NCBI GenBank assembly: GCA_947494145.1
Contig: CANLTZ010000004.1
Span: 62,001-126,000 of the forward strand
Reading direction: 5' to 3'
DNA from: an uncultured Jannaschia sp.
GTDB lineage: Bacteria; Pseudomonadota; Alphaproteobacteria; Rhodobacterales; Rhodobacteraceae
Length of the DNA stretch: 64,000 nt
Below the pieces are notes generated by a model. It was given only the letters and a program-made list of their open reading frames with translations, had not been told where the DNA came from and did not search any database. The translations under genes were made by a program, and so were the position numbers. Shown one piece after another: positions 22,999 through 30,468 of the stretch (position 1 is its first letter; every line of letters starts with the position of its first letter).

Positions 22999-23995
22999 CG
23001 TCGTAGATGACCTCCAGCGATGGCTTTTCTTCGTAGAACTTGCCGCGCATGTCAGCGTCGGTCGCAGGCTCCAGCACAACACCTGCGCCGGTTTCCGAAC
23101 CGTCGAATAAGGCCAGCAACCCGTCCTGATCCAGCGGCGTCGGGCGGATGGGCGGGGCAACGGCGACGTTTTCGCCAAGCGCCGCAAATAGCGCGCCCCA
23201 CTGGGATTCATTCGTGCCGACGATCTGATAATTGGCGGATTTCTTCCGCAGATCGTCATCTTGCGGGATGCTTGCCAGCACGGGGATCCCCGCCGCGTCT
23301 GCGAAGGCCTGCGCCTCGCCCGAGCCGTCATCCTTGTTGATGACCAAGCCCGCGACGCCGACATTGCCGCCCAATTTGCGGAAGTATTCCACCGCCGAGC
23401 AGACGTTGTTGGCCACGTAAAGCGATTGCAGATCGTTGGAACCGACCAAAATCACCTTCTGCGCCATGTCCCGTGCAATGGGCAGGCCGAAGCCGCCGCA
23501 GACCACGTCGCCCAGGAAGTCGAGCAGGACGTAATCGAAATCCCAATCGTGGAAGCCGAGCTTTTCGAGCAGTTCAAACCCATGGATGATGCCGCGTCCG
23601 CCGCAGCCACGTCCCACTTCGGGGCCGCCCAGTTCCATGGCAAAGACGCCGCCGCGCTTGAAGCAGACATCACCGATGCCAACCTCTTCGCCTGCCAGTT
23701 TCTTGCGGGTGGAGGTTTCAATGATCGTCGGACACGCCTTGCCGCCGAACAGCAGACTGGTCGTGTCTGACTTAGGGTCACACCCGATCAGCAGGACGCG
23801 CTTGCCTTGTTCGGCCATCATGTGGCTCAGGTTGGCCAGCGTGAAGGATTTGCCGATGCCACCCTTTCCGTAGATCGCGATGATCTGCGTTTTCGATGTC
23901 GGCTCATCCGTTACGATGTCGGCCAGGTCTTCGCCCGCCTCTTCGCGCAACCGGTCCGAAAAATCCTTCAAGTTCGGGACGTCATCAAGGCTCAT
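22991..23995 (-). CDS. bchX: Chlorophyllide a reductase iron protein BchX
   Basis: BchX (334 residues) is the ATP-dependent Fe protein of chlorophyllide a reductase, homologous to BchL and NifH. The P-loop GKGGIGKSF begins at residue 43, and the cluster cysteines are C131 (GRGCGG) and C166 (DVVCGG). The start overlaps the bchC stop by ATGA; the end overlaps bchY. With bchY and bchZ it completes the second nitrogenase-like enzyme of the cluster. Confidence 0.97.
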   Translation of the reverse strand: MSLDDVPNLKDFSDRLREEAGEDLADIVTDEPTSKTQIIAIYGKGGIGKSFTLANLSHMMAEQGKRVLLIGCDPKSDTTSLLFGGKACPTIIETSTRKKLAGEEVGIGDVCFKRGGVFAMELGGPEVGRGCGGRGIIHGFELLEKLGFHDWDFDYVLLDFLGDVVCGGFGLPIARDMAQKVILVGSNDLQSLYVANNVCSAVEYFRKLGGNVGVAGLVINKDDGSGEAQAFADAAGIPVLASIPQDDDLRKKSANYQIVGTNESQWGALFAALGENVAVAPPIRPTPLDQDGLLALFDGSETGAGVVLEPATDADMRGKFYEEKPSLEVIYDDA

Positions 23996-24930
23996 GCGTC
24001 GGCCCTCCAGTTCAGGATCATCTTCAGGCAGGCCGAATCCTCGAACGCGATCCGATAGGCCGTGTCGGCCTGTCGGGCGTTCATCTTGTGAGTGATGAGG
24101 TCGTCCAGGGAAAGAATGCCCGCCTCGACCAGATCGCGGGTCGCGACCAGATCAGCCCGGTTCCACTCCGCGCTGATGCGGAAGCGTGCTTCGCGCATGA
24201 AGGCGGGCGGGTAGGCGAATTGCACGGGCTGCGCGTAGAAACCGGCCAGGACGATTTCGCCACCTTTGGCGAGGCGCCCGATCAGTTGATCCAGCAGGCC
24301 TTCGGCGCCCGAGGCGTCGTAGATCGTGGCGTAGTCACGGCGCTGATCATCGGCGGGGTCGATCACGTCGTAGCCCACCGCGCCATCGCGACGCGCCGGA
24401 TCGGTGTCCCAAACAGTGGGGGAGCCACCAGCGGCAACCGTCACCCGTGCCAGAAGACGACCAAACGTGCCATGGCCCACGATGAGCTCGGGCAGTTCGG
24501 TATGGACACCCGCAATGGCGTGACGCGCCGTGGCGGCAAGGGCAAGCAGGGCGCCATTGGCACCGTGACCCGCGTCGATCTTCACCAACCGCTCAGAGGC
24601 GCTGACAACATGGGACGCGGCCGCGCCGAAAAGGCCCCGCGCGCCTTCGTAGCAATCCGCACCGGGGACGAAGACACGATCACCAGCGCGGAACGCGGCA
24701 CCGGGCCGCGCCTCGATCACTTCGCCGACGGCTTCGTAGCCAGGAACAAGGGGATAGCCCATGCCGGGGAACGGCGGCATCTGACCAGTCCAAAGAAGTT
24801 TTTCGGTGCCCGTGGAAATGGCGGAATGATCCATCGCAACAATCACGTCACCGTCCTTTGGGCTGTGAAGCCCGAGGGTCTGAAGCGCGATAGCACCTGG
24901 TCCCTGCATGGTGATGGCGTCGGTGTTCAC
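23992..24930 (-). CDS. bchC: 3-hydroxyethyl bacteriochlorophyllide a dehydrogenase BchC
   Basis: BchC (312 residues) oxidises the 3-hydroxyethyl group to 3-acetyl. It is a medium-chain alcohol-dehydrogenase-like protein with GroES-like N-terminal half ([25 protein letters not shown], residues 62-86) and a Rossmann half. The start is GTG at 24928-24930 with GGAGGG six bases upstream; no ATG fits. It heads the bchCXYZ-puf superoperon, and two PpsR operators with an overlapping promoter lie directly in front. Transcription from here probably reads through into pufQBALMC. Confidence 0.95.
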   Translation of the reverse strand: MNTDAITMQGPGAIALQTLGLHSPKDGDVIVAMDHSAISTGTEKLLWTGQMPPFPGMGYPLVPGYEAVGEVIEARPGAAFRAGDRVFVPGADCYEGARGLFGAAASHVVSASERLVKIDAGHGANGALLALAATARHAIAGVHTELPELIVGHGTFGRLLARVTVAAGGSPTVWDTDPARRDGAVGYDVIDPADDQRRDYATIYDASGAEGLLDQLIGRLAKGGEIVLAGFYAQPVQFAYPPAFMREARFRISAEWNRADLVATRDLVEAGILSLDDLITHKMNARQADTAYRIAFEDSACLKMILNWRADA

Positions 24931-24977
24931 TCGGTCCCTCCAGTCACCGACGGTCCAATGGACTCGGTCGGCCTATA

Positions 24978-24995
24978 TGTCACTCTATAGTTACA
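24978..24995. promoter_or_regulatory. PpsR/CrtJ-type operator, bchC proximal site
   Basis: TGTCACTCTATAGTTACA is an exact TGT-N12-ACA match. Read on the reverse strand it covers the -10 region (TAGAGT) of a promoter whose -35 is in the neighbouring operator. It is 48 bases in front of the bchC GTG and eight bases from its partner. Confidence 0.85.
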
Positions 24996-25003
24996 AGATT
25001 AGG

Positions 25004-25021
25004 TGTCAACTAGAATAGACA
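25004..25021. promoter_or_regulatory. PpsR/CrtJ-type operator, bchC distal site with -35 element
   Basis: TGTCAACTAGAATAGACA is an exact TGT-N12-ACA match; its left arm contains, on the reverse strand, the consensus -35 TTGACA at 25004-25009, 16 bases from TAGAGT. Two operators exactly eight bases apart across -35 and -10 is the arrangement described for the bchC promoter of Rhodobacter capsulatus, where CrtJ binds cooperatively. Confidence 0.88.
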
Positions 25022-25038
25022 TGTAGCTGTAAGGCGCG

Positions 25039-26163
25039 TCAGCCTTTTTCCGCAGACAGAACATGGGTGACGAACGGGCGCGATGTCCCGTGGTCCCGCT
25101 GCCTTTGGAATCCGGCCTCGGACATGAGCGCCTGAATGCGTGTGGGACTGCGCGCTTGGCCTGTTCCCATCGCCATGCAGTAGAACGCGAAATAGGCATC
25201 CCCCGCCGGGAACGGGTGATCACCGCCAGCCATGGGTTCGCTCACAATGAGGCGCCCGCCAGCGGGCAAGGAAGCGTATATGGAACGCAGCAGCGCGATC
25301 ACGGTCGCGTCATCGTGATCGTAAAGAACCCGGACAAGGGTCACGACATCAGCACCCGATGGAATCGGGTCATCCCGGAAACTGCCGGCAGTGATCGTCG
25401 CTCGATCCGACAAGGCCGCCGCGTCGAACCGCGCCTTGGCCTGAACGACAACAGCCGGAAGATCGAAAAGATGGAGCTTCGGCGCATTTTGGGCCTTTCC
25501 AAGCGCCGTCAGAAACGCGCCCGTGCCGCCACCGATATCGAGAACTTCGCGCGCACCGGACAGATCGACCCGGCGCAGCGTTTCCTCAGCGACAAGCGTC
25601 TGACTGTCCGCCATCAAGTCGGAATAGCGTTGCGCGGTCTCTGGATTGGTCGCGGCACCCGCGCCGAACACATAGGGCCAGAAGGCGGCCAGCTCGGTGT
25701 CTTCGCCGCGCAGGACATCGAGGGGCCGGGCCATGTCACGATAGAGAACGGCGTGATGCTGAATCATCGCCTCCAGACCCGGAACGCCCAGCAAAGCCGC
25801 GCCACGGCGCGCAATGCGATACGTCCCCTGCCCCTTTTTCATCAGGTGCAGGGCAACCGCGGCATCGCAAAGTTGGCGCATCCGATCCGGCGCAATGCCT
25901 GTGCCCTGTGCAAGCGCGGCGGCATCGGCAGGCCCATCCATCAGGCGATGAAGAAGGCGGAGTTCGATCACCGCCGACAAGACTTGCGAATGAACGAACC
26001 CTGCCACCAAGTCGAACAGCGCCTCGCCGTCCTGCCGCGCGATGTGCCGCAGACCGGGTATCGCCGAGACAAAGGATTGGAACTTGCGCGACGCGACCAA
26101 ACGCATCAAGCGCCCTGGGCCGCGCGGGGCGCTTTGCGGAGGAAGCGGGTCTACGAGGCTCAT
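25039..26163 (-). CDS. crtF: Demethylspheroidene O-methyltransferase CrtF
   Basis: CrtF (374 residues) methylates the 1-hydroxyl group of hydroxylated carotenoids in the spheroidene pathway, after CrtC and CrtD. It has a plant-type O-methyltransferase plan: an N-terminal helical dimerisation/winged-helix part (residues 40-150) and a SAM-binding domain with EVLDIGGGTGAFL near residue 200 and ADVVTLVRVLYDHDD further on. It abuts crtE with no gap (crtE stop then immediate ATG), so the two are one transcript. Its end is 17 bases from the bchC distal operator, so bchC has its own promoter within reach of crtEF read-through. Confidence 0.93.
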   Translation of the reverse strand: MSLVDPLPPQSAPRGPGRLMRLVASRKFQSFVSAIPGLRHIARQDGEALFDLVAGFVHSQVLSAVIELRLLHRLMDGPADAAALAQGTGIAPDRMRQLCDAAVALHLMKKGQGTYRIARRGAALLGVPGLEAMIQHHAVLYRDMARPLDVLRGEDTELAAFWPYVFGAGAATNPETAQRYSDLMADSQTLVAEETLRRVDLSGAREVLDIGGGTGAFLTALGKAQNAPKLHLFDLPAVVVQAKARFDAAALSDRATITAGSFRDDPIPSGADVVTLVRVLYDHDDATVIALLRSIYASLPAGGRLIVSEPMAGGDHPFPAGDAYFAFYCMAMGTGQARSPTRIQALMSEAGFQRQRDHGTSRPFVTHVLSAEKG

Positions 26164-27030
26164 CTACTCGGCAGCGGTCGAATGGGCGGGGGTCAGGCGA
26201 ACCGCGGTGGCGCGCACCATCTCGGCCAACATGGCCTCACCTGGACAAGCCGGGATTGAGGAAATCGCGCCCGAAAGGATATCGTTCAGCCGCTTGATCG
26301 CGCCGCCCACGCCCAATTCGCGCACGGCGCTGGGACGATTGTGCAGGGCATCTTGGCCCGCAGGCTTGCCCGTGACTTCTTCGGGCTGCAACGCATCGAG
26401 AAGGTCATCGGCCACTTGGAAAGCCTCCCCGATCCTGGCGCCAAGTTCGGTCCACGGCTCCGCGTCCTGTCCGGCAGCCACCGCCCCCATGCGGGTGGCC
26501 GCAGTAAACAAAGCGCCGGTTTTGGCGCGGTGGTAGGTGGACAGGTCGATGACCTCCTCCGCCTCCCATCCTTGGCCTGCGCAGATGCCATGGGGCATAC
26601 CGGTATAGCGCGCCATCTCAGACACGAGCAGCCCGGCGCGCGCCGGGTCCGTGCGGGCCGCCTGGCCCAGAATGTCGAAGGCCAGCACGATGAGGCTGTC
26701 GCCAGCCAGAAGCGCAACAGGTTCGCCGAAGGCCCGGTGAACCGACGCCTTGCCGCGCCGCGTCGCCGCGTCGTCAAAGCAGGGCATGTCGTCATGGACG
26801 AGGCTGGCGCAGTGGATAAGCTCAATGGCCGCTGCCGCCGCCGATGCCAGTTCCGGGCTGTCATCACCGCAGGCCATGGCGACCGACAAGGAAATGGTGG
26901 GCCGAATACGTGCACCGCCCGGTTTGACAGCATGGTCAAGCGCGCGAGCCAACTTTCCAGGCACCGTATCGCGCCTGGCCCGGGCCAGGGCTTGGTCGAT
27001 TGCCGTTTCTATACGCTTCTTCATGGGCAT
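26164..27030 (-). CDS. crtE: Geranylgeranyl diphosphate synthase CrtE
   Basis: CrtE (288 residues) makes C20 geranylgeranyl diphosphate for carotenoids and the bacteriochlorophyll tail. It is a trans-prenyltransferase: the first aspartate-rich motif DDMPCFDD and the second QVADDLLDA are both present, together with GGARIRPTISL near the N-terminus. The open frame reaches 27051, but that start would lie within a PpsR operator; the ATG at 27030 (MPMKKRIE) has GAGG six bases upstream. It is divergent from crtD across about 95 bases with two operators. No phytoene synthase gene is in the window. Confidence 0.95.
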   Translation of the reverse strand: MPMKKRIETAIDQALARARRDTVPGKLARALDHAVKPGGARIRPTISLSVAMACGDDSPELASAAAAAIELIHCASLVHDDMPCFDDAATRRGKASVHRAFGEPVALLAGDSLIVLAFDILGQAARTDPARAGLLVSEMARYTGMPHGICAGQGWEAEEVIDLSTYHRAKTGALFTAATRMGAVAAGQDAEPWTELGARIGEAFQVADDLLDALQPEEVTGKPAGQDALHNRPSAVRELGVGGAIKRLNDILSGAISSIPACPGEAMLAEMVRATAVRLTPAHSTAAE

Positions 27031-27050
27031 GGCCGACCTCGGACTAGACA

Positions 27051-27068
27051 TGTCATATAAAAATGACA
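27051..27068. promoter_or_regulatory. PpsR/CrtJ-type operator 1, crtE-crtD intergenic
   Basis: TGTCATATAAAAATGACA is an exact TGT-N12-ACA match, 21 bases upstream of the crtE ATG, with an AT-rich centre that could overlap a -10 element. Its centre is 23 bases from the second operator. Confidence 0.82.
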
Positions 27069-27073
27069 GATGA

Positions 27074-27091
27074 TGTCACATCATCCTGACA
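27074..27091. promoter_or_regulatory. PpsR/CrtJ-type operator 2, crtE-crtD intergenic
   Basis: TGTCACATCATCCTGACA is an exact TGT-N12-ACA match, five bases from operator 1 and 35 bases upstream of crtD. One pair of sites would serve both divergent carotenoid transcripts. Confidence 0.82.
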
Positions 27092-27125
27092 CTTTTCGAT
27101 TGTGTCAATGTCATGAGAGGAGAAC

Positions 27126-28676
27126 ATGTCCCATTCCGTCATAATCGTCGGTGCCGGCATCGGTGGCTTGGCCGCCGCCATGCGGCTTGCCCATGCGGGC
27201 TGCGATGTGACGGTGTTGGAAAGACATGCCGGTCCCGGCGGAAAGATGCGCGTGATGGACAGCGTGGCCGGTCCCGTCGATGCTGGGCCAACCGTGATGA
27301 CGATGCGCCCGGTCTTTGAGCGCCTGTTCGACGATTGCGGGACATCGCTGGACAGCCATGTCACCACAGATCCGCTGGATATCTTGGCGCGGCACCATTG
27401 GTCCGATGGCTCAACGCTCGATCTCTTTGCCGACGCGCAACGCTCGCAGGAGGCAATCAGCGCCTTCGCAGGCCCACGCGCCGCGCGCCAGTTCGAACGG
27501 TTTAATGCGCGTGCCAGGGCGTTGTACCGGGCTTTCGAGGCGCCGATGATGCAGGCGCCCGCCCCCACCTTCATGGCCATGGGGCGCGTCGTGGCAACCA
27601 AGCCCTGGCTGTTGCCCGCATTGGCGCCCGGGCGATCCCTGGCAGGCGCCCTTCGGGCGCAGTTCAGCGATCCGCGCTTGCAGCAACTCTTCGGACGCTA
27701 TGCTACTTATGTCGGCGGCCACCCCGACCAGTCCCCAGCGCTGCTATCGCTGATCTGGCATGCCGAATCGCGGGGTGTCTGGGCAGTGCGCGGGGGCATG
27801 CACCAGCTGGCCCAGGCGATGCAGCGGGTCGCCAAAGCGGCGGGCGCCAAATTCCGCTTCAACACGGATGTTGAGCGGCTTGAGGTTCAAGGGGACCGCA
27901 TCGCTGCCGCCCATATCCACGGTGACCGACTTGCATGCGACGCCCTTCTTTTCAACGGTGATCCACGCGCTTTGCAATTGGACGCCTTGGGCCATGGCGT
28001 GTCGAAAGCCGTCCCCAAGACCGCCGTCGCCAAACGCAGCCTTTCCGCGTTCGTTTGGTCGTTCGCTGCGGAAACCCGGGGAAAAGCGCCTGAGCATCAC
28101 AACGTCTACTTCGCCGACACGCCCAACAGCGAATTCAAAGAGATCGCCCAAGGCCGCTTCCCGTCGGACCCAACGCTTTACGTCTGCGCGCAAGACCGCG
28201 GCGGCGCATCGCCCCCTGAAGGCCCCGAACGCTTCGAGATTATCATCAACGGACCGCCCAGGTCCGGCACCATCCCCGACCCGGAGGAAATGGCCCAATG
28301 CCGAGAGACGACATTCGCACGATTGACCCGGATGGGCCTGCACATTCCGAACCCACCAGAGGTAACGGCGCTGACGACGCCCGAGGGCTTCAACAAGCTG
28401 TTCCCGATGACGGACGGGTCGATCTACGGCCTGTCCCCCCACGGGATGACCAGCGCCCTTCAACGCCCAAAGGCGCGGACGGGTCTGATGGGGCTGTATC
28501 TGTGCGGCGGGGGCGTGCATCCGGGGGCGGGTATCCCGATGGCGGCAACATCCGGACAGCACGCGGCCGAGGCGATCTTGCAGGACCACGCTTCGACCCG
28601 CCCGTCGGCCCGAACGGCTATGCCTGGTGGTATGTCGACGGCATCTCCGCGGATGGTGAACGCGCCATCTCGATAA
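27126..28676 (+). CDS. crtD: 1-hydroxycarotenoid 3,4-desaturase CrtD, with extended C-terminus
   Basis: CrtD (516 residues) introduces the 3,4 double bond into hydroxy/methoxy-neurosporene in the spheroidene pathway. It is a phytoene-desaturase-type FAD enzyme: N-terminal VIIVGAGIGGLAAAMRL and C-terminal LYLCGGGVHPGAGIPMAATSG. The start has GAGAGGAGAAC upstream. Family members normally end soon after the GQHAAEAIL helix; here the frame continues about 25 further residues (proline, arginine and serine rich) through the region that, in the +1 shifted frame, encodes the conserved beginning of CrtC. This tail is probably non-functional, reflecting a lost stop or a small indel. Confidence 0.92.
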   Translation: MSHSVIIVGAGIGGLAAAMRLAHAGCDVTVLERHAGPGGKMRVMDSVAGPVDAGPTVMTMRPVFERLFDDCGTSLDSHVTTDPLDILARHHWSDGSTLDLFADAQRSQEAISAFAGPRAARQFERFNARARALYRAFEAPMMQAPAPTFMAMGRVVATKPWLLPALAPGRSLAGALRAQFSDPRLQQLFGRYATYVGGHPDQSPALLSLIWHAESRGVWAVRGGMHQLAQAMQRVAKAAGAKFRFNTDVERLEVQGDRIAAAHIHGDRLACDALLFNGDPRALQLDALGHGVSKAVPKTAVAKRSLSAFVWSFAAETRGKAPEHHNVYFADTPNSEFKEIAQGRFPSDPTLYVCAQDRGGASPPEGPERFEIIINGPPRSGTIPDPEEMAQCRETTFARLTRMGLHIPNPPEVTALTTPEGFNKLFPMTDGSIYGLSPHGMTSALQRPKARTGLMGLYLCGGGVHPGAGIPMAATSGQHAAEAILQDHASTRPSARTAMPGGMSTASPRMVNAPSR

Positions 28677-29512
28677 TCGCCTTCGTCGGATCGGTCTTTT
28701 CGCCCTGGTATCGTTGGAGCGGTCGGCGCGACCCCGAAAACAACATCTGCCTCAATGTGGTGACCTATGGGCGCGGTGGGCGCTGGGCCATGACCGACCG
28801 GGGCCGGGCCGCGATGCATCGGACCGAAGACACATTCACCCTTGGGCCCAGCAGCCTGCATTGGGATGGCGCCCGCCTGACCATCGACGTCGATGAGATG
28901 TCCACGCCCCATGCCCAACGCATCAAGGGCCAAGTCGTGATCACGCCCCGCGTCGTCACGGATGTGGAGGTGCCGCTCACGCCTGACGGCGCCCATATCT
29001 GGCGTCCGTTCGCCCCCGATTCGGATATCGACGTGCAGATCGACCGTCCGGGTTGGACCTGGAAAGGTCACGGCTATCTGGACAGCAATTTCGGCACCCG
29101 ACCCTTGGAAGCCGATTTCGACTATTGGACATGGGGGCGCTTCCCGACAGAGAACGGCGCCATCACGTTCTACGACGCCACCTTGCGCGACGGGTCGGAG
29201 ACGACAGTCGCGCTTCGATTCAAGGCCGATGGCAGTGTCGAAGAGTTTGCCCCCCCACCCAAGGCGTCGTTCCGCAGGACGAACTGGCTGGTGCGCCGCG
29301 AAACCCATTGTGACCCGGGCCACACACCCCGTCAGGTAAAACCCATGCTGGACGCGCCCTTCTACAACCGTGCGGTTGTGGAAACGGTCATCGAGGGCGA
29401 GACGCGAACAGGCGTCTATGAGGCCCTCGATCTCAACCGCTTCCGTGGCCCCTGGCTGATGCCCATGTTGGCTGTCCGCGTCCCGCGTCGACCGGGCTGG
29501 CGCTTTTCCTGA
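28502..29512 (+). CDS. crtC: Hydroxyneurosporene synthase / carotenoid 1,2-hydratase CrtC
   Basis: CrtC hydrates the 1,2 double bond of neurosporene or lycopene end groups. The conserved core begins at RFDPPVGPNGYAWWYVDG (from about 28590), followed by IIAFVGSVFSPWYRW and later DSNFGTRPLEADFDYW and GRFPTENGAITFYDA. No ATG is available within reach: the next upstream ATG at 28298 is deep in crtD. The only ordinary alternative is GTG at 28502, giving 336 residues and a 175-base overlap with crtD; the true N-terminus may instead be near 28575-28590 from a non-standard codon. The gene ends 40 bases before hslV and forms the right border of the photosynthesis cluster. Function is confident; the start is not. 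Confidence 0.88.
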   Translation: MRRGRASGGGYPDGGNIRTARGRGDLAGPRFDPPVGPNGYAWWYVDGISADGERAISIIAFVGSVFSPWYRWSGRRDPENNICLNVVTYGRGGRWAMTDRGRAAMHRTEDTFTLGPSSLHWDGARLTIDVDEMSTPHAQRIKGQVVITPRVVTDVEVPLTPDGAHIWRPFAPDSDIDVQIDRPGWTWKGHGYLDSNFGTRPLEADFDYWTWGRFPTENGAITFYDATLRDGSETTVALRFKADGSVEEFAPPPKASFRRTNWLVRRETHCDPGHTPRQVKPMLDAPFYNRAVVETVIEGETRTGVYEALDLNRFRGPWLMPMLAVRVPRRPGWRFS

Positions 29513-29552
29513 CCCGGGGCCATATCAGGCGCGGTAACAGAAGGGTCTGACG

Positions 29553-30107
29553 ATGGGCGAAACATGGCACGGAACGACGATCATTGGGGTTCGCAAGGGC
29601 GGCAAGGTCGTTGTGGCAGGCGACGGCCAAGTGAGCCTGGGGCAGACGGTGATCAAGGGAACGGCGCGGAAGGTGCGCCGCCTGGCCCCCGGCGGGCACG
29701 AGGTTGTGGCCGGATTCGCGGGCTCGACAGCCGATGCGTTCACGCTTCTTGAAAGGCTTGAAACAAAGCTCGAAGCGTCGCCAGGCCAACTGGCGCGGGC
29801 TTGTATCGAATTGGCGAAGGATTGGCGCACCGACAAGTACCTCCAGAAGTTGGAAGCCATGCTCATCGTGACCGATGGTCGTGAGTTATTCGTAGTGACC
29901 GGGGCTGGCGATGTCCTTGAACCAGAACACAATATTGCTGCCATCGGGTCTGGCGGAAACTATGCCCTGGCCGCGGCGCGCGGCTTGATCGATTCTGAAG
30001 GGGATGCGGAAACGGTGGCGCGGCGCGCAATGGAAATCGCGGCGGACATCTGCGTTTACACCAACGGAAACCTGACAATCGAAACAATCACGGACACTGA
30101 TTCATAA
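29553..30107 (+). CDS. hslV: ATP-dependent protease subunit HslV (ClpQ)
   Basis: HslV (184 residues) is the proteasome-like peptidase of the HslUV complex in the cytoplasm. The catalytic N-terminal threonine is in [20 protein letters not shown]; in this family a short propeptide (here MGETWHG) is removed so that Thr8 becomes residue 1. AAGGG lies seven bases before the ATG. It begins only 40 bases after crtC, with no visible terminator in between, so read-through from the photosynthesis cluster is possible. Its partner hslU is 2.6 kb downstream, separated by three unrelated genes. Confidence 0.96.
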   Translation: MGETWHGTTIIGVRKGGKVVVAGDGQVSLGQTVIKGTARKVRRLAPGGHEVVAGFAGSTADAFTLLERLETKLEASPGQLARACIELAKDWRTDKYLQKLEAMLIVTDGRELFVVTGAGDVLEPEHNIAAIGSGGNYALAAARGLIDSEGDAETVARRAMEIAADICVYTNGNLTIETITDTDS

Positions 30108-30130
30108 GTTCTCAAGAAATGCGCTCTAGG

Positions 30131-30151
30131 CCTCCGACGCGAAATCGGAGG
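30131..30151 (+). promoter_or_regulatory. Hairpin masking the ribosome site of the next gene
   Basis: CCTCCGA (30131-30137) pairs perfectly with TCGGAGG (30145-30151) across a seven-base loop. The right arm contains the GGAGG ribosome-binding site of the small gene that starts at 30160. Opening of the stem would therefore be required for translation, a layout like simple RNA thermometers. It could also be the 3' end hairpin of hslV, but no U-tract follows. Confidence 0.5.
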
Positions 30152-30159
30152 TTGCGAGA

Positions 30160-30468
30160 ATGAAGAATGCCTTGGCCGTTGCTATCTTGTTTTTAGCGAC
30201 CCTGCTTTCTGGACCCCTTTTGGCGATGGCGATGGCCCAAGACGCGTCTGATCCCGTCCTTCTGGTTATTGCGCCCCCTTGGGCCGACAGCTCCGCAATC
30301 GTCGCCCAGGCTGGCGCGCAGCCCGTTTCCCCATTTCCTGCACCCATGGCAGAACTCGTTCGGGTGGAAGGGGACCGCGACGGCGTGATCGCCCGGCTTC
30401 GATCTTCAGGGGCATGGGCCATCATCAGCGGCACGAAGATCGCCTCGATCTGCGGGGTGCAGCTGTGA
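30160..30468 (+). CDS. Small secreted protein of unknown function
   Basis: The 102-residue product has a clear signal peptide (MKNALAVAILFLATLLSGPLLAMAMAQ, residues 1-27, AMA-Q cut likely) and a mature part of about 75 residues with one cysteine and no recognised domain. GGAGG lies eight bases upstream, within a hairpin. Its stop overlaps the GTG start of the receptor gene as GTGA, so the two are translationally coupled and it may act as a periplasmic partner of that receptor. I do not recognise the family; this association is inference from coupling only. Confidence 0.7.
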   Translation: MKNALAVAILFLATLLSGPLLAMAMAQDASDPVLLVIAPPWADSSAIVAQAGAQPVSPFPAPMAELVRVEGDRDGVIARLRSSGAWAIISGTKIASICGVQL

